From assembly GCF_901709675.1 (NCBI RefSeq), contig NC_051102.1, positions 10,177,412 to 10,241,411 on the forward strand: DNA of 64,000 bases, given 5' to 3'. The translations under genes were made by a program, and so were the position numbers. Source of the stretch: Syngnathus acus. Taxonomy: Eukaryota > Chordata > Actinopteri > Syngnathiformes > Syngnathidae. Each line of letters begins with the position of its first letter. The stretch's first letter is position 1. The notes under the pieces are model-generated. The model saw nothing but the letters and a program-made list of their open reading frames with translations, ran no database searches and had not been told where the DNA came from. This document shows positions 23,199 through 34,500 of the stretch, piece after piece.

Positions 23199-25821
23199 CC
23201 GCTTGAGGATCCTTTGTTGCTGGCTTGGCAAAACTAACTGATGCTAATGTAGCTAAGTTAGCTTGCGTTTCAACTACATTGGAGTCGGCAGAAATGTTAC
23301 CTGAAACGCAGTCTCCTCGCTTAAACGCAAATTTACCCACTCATAATAATATATATTTCATCCATTTAGACTCTCTTATTGTCTGCCGTGTCTTACTGCG
23401 CCGATTTGGGATGTTCGGTGGCGTCAGCTCGAACCGAATGAGCGACGTGTTTACATAACGTAAGGTAACATGTGGCACTTGCCTGGTCGTTTAGTCCAAT
23501 CGCTGGATATATTTTGGACTATTTCTGAGAAAATACACCCTATAGAGATTTAAAAAAAGATCTATTACAGCAAATGGTCAATTCAAGAGCCCATTAGTAA
23601 CAGTGTGTAGAAGCCACAGCTAGTGCGAATATTTTGGTTGTTTATCTCCAAGAGCGGCACCAGCAAATAAGATATACATGTCATATTTTTTACCACATAA
23701 GTTGTCACACGACTAGCAGGATTTGAACCCAGTCTTTACAACTTGTCACTAAGTAACTCAATCTCAAACAGTGTGAGACATCAGACTATCAAGACACGAT
23801 AAATGTAACATGTAAAAGGACCAGCGAAACTGCATAGTGTTTGAGTTAGTGTGGACACTGTATACATGAATGAACCAAATTTTACCACCCCACATTGTTG
23901 TGCGTGTAGGAGGTGAGCAAGCCTACCAAGGAGGAGAAGGCGGTGGCCAAGTACATGCGCTTCAACTGTCCCACCAAGTCCACCAACATGATGGGCCAGC
24001 GAGTGGACTACTTCACCGGTAAGTGGTCCTCGAAACCACAGCAACAGCACACAGAGTTGCTATTTCCATCCAATCGAAGGAAGGCCATAATAAAAGCAAT
24101 GACTGATCAGTTTTCACAGGATATGGCCAATCCAAAACTACTTTTAGAAAGAAAAAAAACTTTTTTTTTGTTTGAACTCTCATCCGTCGACCAGCATCCA
24201 AGGCGGTGGACTGCTTACTGGACTCCAAGTGGGCCAAAGCCAAGAAGGGCGAGGAAGCGGTCTTCACCACCAGAGACTCAGTGGCCGACTACTGCAACAG
24301 GTACCCTCACCCGTGCGCCACTAGCCGCACCACATGCACGATGGCCGCACAGTTTGGAGTGTAGAATTTTGACAAAACTGCTGAGTTGCGTGTCCTACGC
24401 AGACTCCTCAAGAAGCAGTTCTTCCAGCGAGCGCTCAAAGTGATGAAGAAAAAGGCTGAGAAGGAGCCCAAGGCTGAGAAGGAGCCCAAGGCTGAGAAGG
24501 AGCCCAAGAAGGAGAAGGAGCCCAAGAAGGAGAAGAAGTCCAAGGGTGACAGTGGTAAGGAAGAAGACAAAAAGGGGAAGAAGGACAAAGACAAGAAGAA
24601 GGAGGTGGCAGACTCTGGCGAAGCCAAGAAGGACAAAAGCGTACGTTTGATGGCTTTTCTCATCTTTGTTTTTTTCTATTCTTCACGGTGAGCGTTGTCA
24701 TGAATAACTCGCAAGGAACGATCGCATTGCAGTAAGCCTGTCACGAATATTTATACCCTCGAGTTACAAACGGAACTAGGCACAGTTTCTTTTGTAGAAA
24801 AGCTGGAGCAACTGATGTCCGTGTTAATATTGGTTGCAGGACGAAAGCCCCAAGAAGAAGAAGGAGGTGAAGAAGAAGTTCAAACTGGAGCTGCACGAGG
24901 ACCAGCTCTTCCTCGACGGAAACGAGGTCAAAAGCGACCGTTTTATTTTTTTTTTAAATTAAAAGTAACAATCAGCCTTCACAAAAAAAAAATTCCCTCC
25001 TCTTCAGGTGTACGTGTGGATTTATGACCCTGTCCCCTTCAAGACATTCGCCATGGGGCTGATCTTGGGTCAGTTGGCGCTGCATGCTTGTCTCTTCTAC
25101 CTACTAAATGTTGTCATGAACCTTTTAACATGTTGTCAGTGATTGCCGTGATCGCCGCTACGCTCTTCCCGCTATGGCCCGCGGAGATGCGCGTGGGGGT
25201 CTACTATTTGAGCGTGGCCGCCGGATGCTTCGTGGCCAGCATTCTGTTCCTCGCCGTCGGTAAGAACGCTCGCCTCGCCCTCATTTCCCAAATTACAAAT
25301 CTAAGGACGGTTCCATTGTTCTCCCAGCTCGCTGCATACTGTTCCTGCTCATCTGGCTGCTGACCGGCGGGCGTCACCACTTCTGGTTCCTACCCAACCT
25401 GACGGCCGACGTTGGTTTCATCGACTCCTTCCGCCCGCTCTACACGCACGAGTACAAAGGACCGCGAGGCGCCAGCAAGAAGTCCAAAGACAACAAGGAC
25501 GGCGACGCAAGCCAGGCCCGCAAGTCAGACAGTGACGACAACAAGTCAGACAGCGAGAAGAAGGACGACGATGAGGAGGAGGACGACGAAGACGATGACA
25601 AGGAGCGTAAAAGCGGCGAGGAGCAAGAGGAGGAGGAAGAGCGACACTCGGACACAGACAGCGAGCGCAAGGAAGAGGAAGGATCGCAACACAGCAACGG
25701 CAACGACTTTGAGATGATCACCAGGGAGGAACTGGACCAGCACACGGAAGAAGACGAAGACGAGGAAGACAAAGAGAAAGAAGAGGGCAAAGAGACTCAA
25801 GTGGAAGCGGCTCAATCATAA
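23084..25821 (+). CDS. sec62: SEC62, preprotein translocation factor and ER-phagy receptor, complete, 8 exons
   Basis: Exons are 23084-23119, 23910-24018, 24195-24300, 24403-24640, 24840-24926, 25008-25068, 25140-25259 and 25328-25821, joining in frame to 416 aa (human 399). The first exon encodes only MAERRRHKKRIQ. The cytosolic N-domain includes EEKAVAKYMRFNCPTKS and YFTASKAVDCLL. A Lys/Glu-rich linker follows, then two membrane segments at about residues 205-228 (MGLILVIAVIAATLFPLW) and 236-270. Next is the invariant HHFWFLPNLTADVGFIDSF, and the very acidic C-terminal tail carries the LC3-interacting motif FEMI at residues 380-383. Sec62 sits in the ER membrane with Sec61/Sec63 for post-translational import of small secretory proteins, and it acts in recovery ER-phagy through the FEMI motif. 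Exon 4 contains an 18-base tandem repeat. All introns are GT-AG. Confidence 0.95.
24455..24544 (+). repeat. 18-base coding tandem repeat in sec62 exon 4
   Basis: Five in-frame units: three exact GCTGAGAAGGAGCCCAAG copies (AEKEPK), one with AAG for GCT (KEKEPK), and one further diverged unit (KEKKSK). It expands the basic/acidic linker between the N-domain and the membrane segments. Confidence 0.95.
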
Positions 25822-27245
25822 ACTAACAAAAAAAAAAAAGATCCCATCACCCTCGACTGACTTCTTGCCCCCACGCGAGCTCATCTGCCATCCTTTCCTG
25901 CGTCAATTTCACTTTCGGGTTTCAAAACTTTGTGGATTTTCCAAATAGGAAACGTTTCACAAGAATTAATGGGAATAAACCGGGAATTTATCAAATTGAT
26001 GTTTGGCTCCTATTAGGAAACTTTAAATATAGTTAGGGGGGAGATGGTGCAATTAAACTAAGGTAATGCCCTCGCATGTGGGCAAGGAGAGCTATCAGTT
26101 GTAGATGTCTGCTTATGACAGAGCAATTTAAATATACGCTTGAATGTGATAGCTTTCCATTCATTCCATTTAGTTCTGCTCAATTTTCATGAAGTTAACC
26201 GTTTGGAATACACCATTTCCAAAATTCCCCATCTTAAATTCCCCGGGAAATTTGATGTCACCCCTAAAAAAAAAAAGAACGCGAAACATTCACACATTTG
26301 TACCGCCTTTTTTGGTGTCATCGCAGCCCGCATCCCAATGTGATGGAGAGGGACCAAACTTAGTTTTTAAAGGAACTTAAAAAGGCACTCAGAATTTCGC
26401 CAAGGTGAACTTGATTTTTATTTTTTGGTGCACGCACGCTTGGTCAACAAGATCGCAGTCTAGTTTCAAAGTTCAAGTCAAGGTTCAAAATAGAAGGTGC
26501 CAAACAACGCAATGAGTGTAGTTCACAAACGAGAGCACAGTGTGAAAGTGTTGACGAGGATCACATTCTGAAATGTATCATTTAGATTTGATCAAGGAGC
26601 AGTAGGGACACACAAAACAAATGTAAACCACAATTAGGATTAGGTTTAAGCATCTTTCGTTTCCTGGAAAAAAAAAATTCTCAGAGACAAAGTAACGGTG
26701 TCATTATTTAGTTATTCGGTGTGTCTCTCCCACTCCTTGGTAGTATTTGGATCTATGAGCTATAATTATGCATACCGTGTTTGCAGTCCATGTAACTGCC
26801 TCTTTGCGTCTTCTCCATTAGGAGGTTTTAAATATATATATATAGATATATAAATATTCCTCTCCCTGCCACTGTGTTTATTTAGTTTTTATATGACTGT
26901 CAACGTAACAGTAGAAATGTCCCCATCGGCTGCTTTTTCGTCCTGCCCTTTTAATTTATTTCACTCACTATTCTTTTTTACTATTTCCCATTTCATGTAG
27001 TCATCTTTTGTCTCCCTCCACTTGCTCTTGTACAATATGGTCTATATATGACATAAAAATGACTTATCGCACATTACAGCGGGCGAGTGGAAAGTTGTGG
27101 ATGTCAATGCTCTCTCTTGTGTCCTCTGACCGCCGACAGTTGTTCACATTTGATTCTCATGCAATATTGGAGGATAATTTAATAAAAAAAAAAAATGGAT
27201 GTCTGGATATATCTTATTGCAATAAAAACATAGAAAGCACTGGTA
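25822..27245 (+). other. Probable long 3' UTR of sec62
   Basis: There is no coding signal between the sec62 stop and 27.2 kb, and the sequence is AT-rich in the manner of a long 3' UTR. AATAAA occurs at about 25974, and again at 27181 and 27221. SEC62 transcripts in vertebrates have long 3' UTRs, so the distal signals are plausible, with the proximal one giving a short form. An AT microsatellite lies near 26831-26855. Confidence 0.5.
27221..27226 (+). terminator. Distal poly(A) signal of sec62
   Basis: AATAAA on the plus strand, followed within 40 bases by a GT/T-rich stretch (GGTATGTGTTCC). It lies opposite the nadk poly(A) signals. Confidence 0.5.
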
Positions 27246-27256
27246 TGTGTTCCATC

Positions 27257-27275
27257 TTTATTTTGTTGCTTTATT
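27257..27275 (-). terminator. Poly(A) signals of nadk
   Basis: Two AATAAA hexamers on the minus strand (27275-27270 and 27262-27257), about 565 bases downstream of the nadk stop. Cleavage would fall within the sec62 distal 3' end. Confidence 0.5.
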
Positions 27276-27464
27276 TTTAACCGCCAATTTGGGCTGCCAG
27301 CTAACGTTTGATGTGCTGAGTCCCTAAGCTTGGGTTCGGAATCTTCAGAGCCATTTGTCACGATAAACTAATTCAAATGTCCATGTTTTTGGGGGGACCC
27401 AATTCTTAAGTATTCGCTGAAGCTGAGCATATGGGCTATTAGCTGCAACTGAAGTGTTAGTTTA

Positions 27465-27478
27465 GCGCCATCTAGTGG
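27465..27478 (-). promoter_or_regulatory. CTCF-like motif in the nadk 3' UTR
   Basis: The minus strand reads CCACTAGATGGCGC, followed by TA, an almost perfect vertebrate CTCF core. It lies between the plus-strand samd7-sec62 block and the minus-strand nadk-skil-prkci block. Confidence 0.55.
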
Positions 27479-27838
27479 AATCTGTGTTGTTAGGTTTAAT
27501 TCATCAATCCTGTTTTGCATATCACTGGCGTCAAGCGTATTCCCAGGAAAATATTTCCGATGGCTCGAGAAATATTGGGGAAACACTGCTCTATTGCTCT
27601 ATTTGGTGGTGTGTGACTCTGAAAATATATAAATACGATATGAAATAACTAGGAACTATAATATAATTTGTACAAATATATACACTGATTTTTCTCTGAA
27701 TTCAACACAGTGTGGAATGTAAAAAAGAGGACGCAATGGGGGGTGATTACCGTCACAGATGCGGCAGCTGGCTCAGGATCTGCAATGACATGGGGGGTGT
27801 GGGTGAGTAGAGGAAGGCGTGCGTGGTGTGGGACAGGG

Positions 27839-30800
27839 TCAGTTCTCCGTGTCCGACGTGTCAGACGCCTCAGTGAGGCGCGTCTGCTGCTTGCGCACGT
27901 TCCAGTGCAGACACTGCGCCAGGCTCTCGAACCAGTCGTACACCAGGTCGTGGCAGCAGATGGATGGCACGGGGAAGCATGACGTTGTGATCTTGATGCT
28001 ACGGATACACACACACACACACACACACTTTAGTACGTGGAAAGATTGTATTAGACTGCTCATCGGTCAGCATTTTACCATGACTTTCTTAACTGTCAAA
28101 ACAAAAATATTTTCAGATGTGTACACCTTAAAGAAATTGTGTTTCCGTGTGAGACTATCTTCGCTTCCTCAGTCAAGTCTTTTTCAGAGAGCAAACCAGT
28201 TGAGAGCGAACCAAAAGCCTTCAAGAAGCAACTCATCAATCAACTCCAACAATCCTTGAATCGATTACTATTTTCCATATCCAGTGGGCGTACCAGTCGC
28301 CATGCTGGATCTCTTGTCTCTTCCGGCCATCGAACGACACCCAGGCTGTATTCCTGGCGTCAGGAGATAAGGTAATCTTGGGAGGAGGAAAAACAAAAAG
28401 GATGATATAGAAAATATAATAACCACACATACACATTTATAAATCAAGTTATTGTTTTCCACCATGAGCTCCACTCCGGCGGGCACCACAATGGGTCTGA
28501 AGGAGAGCGAGTGTGGGCAGATGGGCGTCACCATGATGGCCGGCACGTTGGGGTGGATCATGGACGCCCCCGCCGCCGCCGCATACGCCGTGCTGCCCGT
28601 TGGCGTAGAGACGATCACGCCTGGTGGAGGACACAAGTCACAGTTAACGCTCACTGGAGATGTTGAGACTGGAACAAAATGGCGGGCGTGGGTTTTTACC
28701 GTCGCCTTGCACGGAGGTGATGAGACGCCCGTCCAGGTATAAGTCCACATTGGACAGGTAGGACGAAGGCCCGCGGTCCACCACCACCTCGTTCAGAACC
28801 TGCGCATGCAAACATTGGTCATGACAGACTTGCTTCTTGAAATACGGCGACTCATTTAATTCTTTCCCCCGGGCTCCAAAGTCGGCTGGGCTTGGCTCCA
28901 GCTCACTAGCCACCCGGATGTTGCTCATGCGGCATCCCACGCGTCAGACACTCACGATATCTGATAGGTGCGCTGACGTCAGATGCCAAGCGCACCCCCG
29001 AGAGAAGGTTGGACTGAGGCGCTGACGGGAGAATCATCAATAAGCGCTTTCAGTCTATCATGACATCAGGGAAGAGTAGGGGGGAGCAGGAGGGGGGAAA
29101 TGATCCACTGGAGCTGTGTGCGTGCGTATGTCAGCAGACTCCAATAAGCATCCATTTGGCGTCGACTACGCTGTTGACGCCACCATCTCCGCGGCAACCG
29201 AGCTCAACATAAGCACACGGCATCGCGTTCGCCTTCCTCCGTGTCCTCCGCCCGCCAGCTTTATTATGACTGTTGCCATGGCAACAAGCCTGCCTATGCG
29301 CGCCAGGCAGGAAGAAAAACCAACAACAAAGTCGGAGGGGATGAAAAGGGAACGGAACGAGAGGACGCACTCTTTTACATTGTGCACCTTTACACAGCTG
29401 GAAAAAATGATGAAATAATGAAAGCTCCGGAACAAGGACGTTATGTAGCATTAGCAAAAAGGGAGCAGACAGCAAGGCAAAGTCTCGTGCTTGCTTTAAA
29501 TCCAAAGGGTGTAATTCTCCATTTTAGGTTTAGTTTGAGTCAGTTTCAAGGGGGAGTGGCAAAAAACAGCTTGAAGTCGCTTTTGGAAGAATAGTTCACT
29601 ATTTGCCACCATATTACACTCATAGCTCAAGTCTGCACTAACAAGTCAAAGCAAAAAAAAAAAAAAAAACCTAATGACCTGTATCTTGAAAAACAATCAA
29701 GTCACTCATATTTCAAGGTGCCAATATATCGTTTTCACTGAGTGAGAAAGACAGGATGAGCTCACCTGAAGCTGCAGGGTGACCTTGCCCGCTTCGCTGT
29801 TGGTGTAACGGTGAGGAACGAGCCCGTTGACTTCCTGTTCCTGTTCCCGCTGCTGCAGCTGCGGTAGGAACATGTCCTTCACCACTTTCACCTTCAGCCG
29901 ACTCCGCAAGGTGATAGCCGCGTTACCTGAACACATCAGCTAGTGGCTTGTGAATGAACTTTGGTGCCGTCTGGTTAGCGTTGGACTTTGTGGGTGTCCC
30001 TAATGAAGTGTCCGTCGAGTAGCCTACCTTCAAAGACTTTGTCCACTTCGGTCTTGTACGATTCAAACTTAAAGGGCGTCAGGAAGCCCAGGGAGCCCAG
30101 GTGGAACGCCATCACCGGGGGAACGCTGCCCTGGGATGAAGAAACTTCGGGTTCGAGCGAGCCATAGATGCTAATGCTAACGTGACGCTAAAGAGGCATG
30201 TGTATGTACCTGGAAGAGAGAAGAGGCGTAGAGCAGCGTGCCGTCCCCGCCCAGGCAGATGATCAGATCGATGCAGTCCGAGATGTCGTCGTAGCCTGAA
30301 GTGGGTCACAAAATCACACTGTATAGAAAAAGTCTCCCCCCCTCGTTGGAATGCCAAGTTCATGAGAGGTGAAGTCATGTGAGAATTGCATATCAAAATG
30401 ACAGTGAGCAAAACGACGATTTATCAGCTAAAAAGGAATACGTCACAGAAATAACAGACGATGGTAGAGACTAACTCACTCACCCTCTCTAAACGTGCAC
30501 AGCTGGTTTCGGATGGAGCCAAAGTTTTCGTCCTTGGACAGTGTCCCGTCGTCGGCCACGCGCCGCTCCACGTACACCATCATTTGCTTCTCCTAATTTG
30601 CACGCAAACACACACAGACACACAAGCCACAACCTTGGTGAATTTCACCAAGTTCTGGATGACTGCCACTTCCGCTTTGATGAGCTGTTGGCTCAATTTG
30701 GTGCAAGGATGGACACTGCATTAATCTCAGCTGCAATGTGCCTGTCCATACTACACCTACAGAATCACACTTGGCAGGTTTACTCCAGCGCTAATGTATC

Positions 30801-32474
30801 ACAATGAATGTGGATTGATGACAAAGAATGGAACGAATGGCTTGTTGCTGGGCATTTAAATCCGTCTGACTTGTTTGAATTTGGCCAGTTTCAAGTTCCT
30901 GTTCCCCTGTGGGATTTATTAGGACTCGCCTCGAGAGAGCTGGTATGGAACGACTTAAGGCCTTTGATTTAGATCCTCCACATTTTTGTACTGAGCTGGA
31001 AATGTCTCTGTCCTTGTACAAATGCAAACAAAGGGCTTGTTGCTTTGCTGCTGGGCATACCTCCACTAGAAAGCGACACAACTCTTTGAAAGGCTCCGCC
31101 AGGGTCTCGTCTCGAATCTTCCTGATGACCAGGACGTTGACGGGAGGTTTATTCCAGGTGAGACGCTGGCTTGAAGGGTCTTGGATGTGCCTGAGACACA
31201 CAAATCCACACATTTGTCATTAGTGCCGTCATGACAAAAGATTTCTCAGCTATTGGAAGTTCAACATTCTAGGATACTTTGGGTAGGAAACCACAACAAA
31301 CTACCATAAAGGCGCCTTTTCCTATTTTCTTCTACCTTTTTTCTCGCTCCCCCTTAGCATGATGGCTCACCGGCATCGTGTTAAAAAAAAAAAATCGGAC
31401 ACGCACTTCGAGGGGAACACACAAAACTGACCTGAGGTGGGCAAGCATCTGTAGTTGGTTGCTCTGTAAGCCGTTCCCATATTTAGTTAAAATGACCAAT
31501 CACGCCATTCCATGTTTGTTTTTTTAAAAAAAAATCTTATCTCACAGGGTTACACAAGGCTTTTAGTGTCAATGTCCACACACACACACAGGCATATGTA
31601 TGTGCACATTGTGCTGCCAGGAAAAAAAAGTTCAACAATATTCACATGGACAGATAAAAAGACAGATGGATAGATACTCTACAATTCCATTTTGAGGCGA
31701 GCACATTTTTTAAAAATGTAATTATATTTACAGAACAAAATGGAGTAAATAAATTGAGTAAAATACTCCAAACATACATGTAATTAAATTGCTTTAAAGC
31801 ACACAACATAGTTTCCATAATTGCCATGCGTTACAACAACATACCGAAAATATTTCCTGTACGTTGGTTTTACAAGCATTACATAAGTGAGGCGCAGACA
31901 GGGAAATGACAACAGCGTACTTTTGCAACCTATGTATTGTACCTCCTCAAATTAACTACATTCAAAGGTCTTTTTATTTGTTCAGTGCACAAACACGCAG
32001 TCGCTTACATGACTGAAGTGGGGTTGGGAAGAATGCAGGCTTTGGGTCCAAAGTGAGTGGCTGGATAGGGTCCATGAAGGAAGTGAGCTCTCCTGCGGAG
32101 GGAGAAGCAAGAAGTCAAGTTAACCCACCCGTGCCAGTGGCATGAGCGACCAGCTGGCATTTGGCCCGAGCAAACCTCTTAGGCGAACTTTCCGCTGCGT
32201 CGCTCACTGAGCCGCACGCCTCCGAGTGCTCGCGTTGGCCCGGCAACCTCCGGCGCGCAGTCTCTCGGAGCAGCTGTTCCTGTCCCTCCCCCCGCCGTCG
32301 CCGCCGCCGCCGTTCTTGTTGATGCTGCTGCTGCTTGGCTTCACGCAGTCTCCTGGCCTCACGCTGCTCGGAAGATGAAGGCCGCGCCGGGTCGGATGCT
32401 CGGTTCGGGCAAGATGACGTTTGCGGCGTGTCACCGTCGGCCTCCGACGACGTGCCGCCCTCGGAGTTCTCCAT
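27839..32474 (-). CDS. nadk: NAD kinase (cytosolic), complete, 11 coding exons
   Basis: Coding exons in translation order: 32474-32176, 32092-32009, 31190-31061, 30592-30484, 30295-30210, 30130-30028, 29926-29766, 28799-28700, 28620-28463, 28376-28294, 27998-27839. They total 490 aa. NAD kinase phosphorylates NAD+ to NADP+ with ATP. Visible signatures are the GGDG loop at residues 223-226 (CLGGDGTLL), [15 protein letters not shown], the glycine-rich [32 protein letters not shown] and the C-terminal [16 protein letters not shown]. These match vertebrate NADK, not mitochondrial NADK2. The N-terminus (MENSEGG, then Ser/Pro-, Gln- and Arg-rich sequence) is divergent and probably disordered. The donor of the first coding exon is ambiguous: AAGAG/gtttgc at 32176 is used here, and an in-phase alternative at 32125 would add 17 residues. 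The [12 protein letters not shown] and LCTFREGYDDIS junctions read across introns cleanly. Teleosts have nadka and nadkb, and the copy is not resolved. Confidence 0.93.
28006..28028 (-). repeat. (TG)n repeat upstream of the last nadk exon
   Basis: About eleven TG units in transcript sense, ending eight bases before the acceptor ATCCGTAG of the exon starting at 27998. Confidence 0.9.
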
Positions 32475-33560
32475 GCTGCGCCATGGCAAAAGCAAAACGT
32501 CAAAGGACATGTACACGTCTCATATAAAAAAAAAAAACGTTTTTACTTGTTTCCATCACAATAGGAGTGGGGAAACAATAATGACACTGAATAATAAGAA
32601 ATACAGGATAACAACAGTACTTCATAATTAAATCAGGGTTATATGCAGGATAGAAAATATTCATCATTATAATACCTACACTAATACTACCACTCCCATC
32701 AACAATATTATTTCATCATAACGTCAGTTTGTTGTGGGATTTACTAATAAAATCTTAAAATAAAACTACGATTTTATTAATAATCACAATAACATTGACA
32801 ATAACTATTTGAAAATTTGACTGAAGGGATCTGGATTATTGGCAGGATTTCTTTTAATCTAAAAATAATTAATAATTTTATTCGGCTTCAGCACGCCCGC
32901 TACCCTCGTGAAGGTAAGTGGTTAATAAAACGGATGGATAATTGATGAGTTTTCTTTTTCAAAGCCTAAAAATAATAGAAAAATAAACACCAGCAATATA
33001 AATAGTAATAATAATATTAAATTAGCAAAATATTAGATATTTAAAAATGAACTACAAATGGGTTACAAATGACGCCATCAACATGCGCCTTCCACCGTGG
33101 TTGTGTTAAAACAATGACACAAAAAACGATTTGAAACACAGTCACTCTTACCTTATTGGTGCTACCTTAAACTATTAACAACAGAAATGACAAATGTATA
33201 CATCTTTTACAGTTCTCCATGATCTTATTGCTCTTGTTAGCCCAAATTTTAGTATAGCGGCAGCGCTAAGTCGTTGTCCAACAAACAACCTACTAATTTA
33301 AATAGCTAGCTCAATTTTAAGCCCTACAAGTTAACATTTCTCCTGGAGCTGTCCGAAAACGCCGTCGAAATACACATATATTGCCTCGACTCGTTTGTTG
33401 ATAGCTGCCGCTAGCTAGCCGTCGTTTAATACGTACCGTAATTACGACAATGAAAAGCAACGGAGGCTCATGGTGGATGTCGAGAACGGAACGACGTCGT
33501 CGGGACTCGGAGCAGAGCCGCGTTTTAAGCGGAACGGGAAATGTGTGTTCTTGTCGCTCA
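32475..33560 (-). promoter_or_regulatory. nadk leader exon, first intron and CpG-rich promoter
   Basis: The first coding exon begins one base before the ATG, after GGCGCAG, so the leader must lie upstream. A good donor (ATTACG then gtacgt) at 33437 ends a CpG-rich segment of about 33437-33560, with many CG dinucleotides and no TATA box. This is the best candidate first exon and promoter. The intron between, about 32476-33436, is AT-rich with no other exon seen. Confidence 0.5.
33442..33471 (-). other. Upstream ORF in the probable nadk leader exon
   Basis: A start codon in strong context (CATCCACCATGA) opens a nine-codon frame (MSLRCFSLS) that ends with TAA before the exon's donor. If the leader exon is right, ribosomes would meet this uORF first. 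Confidence 0.45.
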
Positions 33561-34500
33561 CTCACACCGGCGTCAAAACATCACAAGTATCATTAGCATG
33601 AACACCGCGTGACCGACAACTGTCTCACTCTGGTGCACGTATTTAAGCAGGACTTTGTGCCTGCAGTGCAACAGCGCCACGGTCGGCCTTGTGGTGGTTA
33701 GAGAATTACGCCCGGAGTGTTCAAAGTACACTACATTATTGAAACAAATGTACCACTGCAATCTAATCATAAAAAAATCATTCAAAAACGTTGTTTTACT
33801 ATAAAGCATAGATTAGGTTAGTTGGGAGGAATTGTTTAGAATTGAAAGATAACAACACTAGTCTGCAGTACTACAGAAAAAAAGTAGCAGACATTAAAAT
33901 ACAGTATAAAATACTGTACGTACATAATATTATGCACAAAGTTTGCGGCCTTGTGTATCCAAAGAGAACACAGTGTACTTGTGCTCTCCTGTCTAATCCA
34001 GACACTCTTGAGCAAACACTTCCCATTGTTGGACTTTGGCTGGATGCTTTGTGTGTGTGTGTGCGCGTGCGTGCGTGCGTCTGTCTGTCTGTGTTTGAGG
34101 GGGGGCTGCTTTAGCCCCCAGATGGCACCCCCAGGGGTCCATTGAACACTTTGCTGTGTGTAACCTGCACCCTGTGGGCCATATGCCTCAGTTGTCCTCT
34201 TGTCGCTTCTCAAATGAGGTGAAGTCTATTTTGGTCTTCAGTTGCCATGGCGCTTGCAACTTTTTCACAATCAATCAGGCTTATTGGCAGGAAAAGTTTT
34301 GACTTCTGTTTTTGGGGGATTGTTTGTGGCCTGGCTGTGCTTCACTGGACAGACATGAAGCGTGTGTTGTACTATTTGGAGTGTGTCCATTCACTCGGAC
34401 AAACCACTTCTGTGTCGTTTAAATTTAGCAGAAAACATTGCGCTCTGTTGTAATTTGTCTTGATTGTTTGTATGTATGACTTCCAATGTCGAATTATTTC
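33561..34500. other. Intergenic region between nadk and the skil 3' end
   Basis: No gene is seen. It contains a GT/GC/GTCT microsatellite near 34052-34092 and otherwise unremarkable sequence. The exact 3' end of skil is unknown, so this boundary is approximate. Confidence 0.45.

Noticed and set aside
23700-23765. tRNA-like T-loop on the minus strand (GGGTTCAAATCCTGCTAGTC) in sec62 intron 1
   Set aside because: The T-arm resembles a tRNA, but no convincing acceptor stem, D-arm or A box could be built around it. At most it is a tRNA-derived SINE remnant.
25440-25790. Ser-rich minus-strand ORF opposite the sec62 tail
   Set aside because: It arises from GAG/GAC-rich codons of the acidic SEC62 tail read backwards.
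27839-32474. Mitochondrial NAD kinase (NADK2)
   Set aside because: The motifs and C-terminus are those of cytosolic NADK, and no mitochondrial presequence is apparent.
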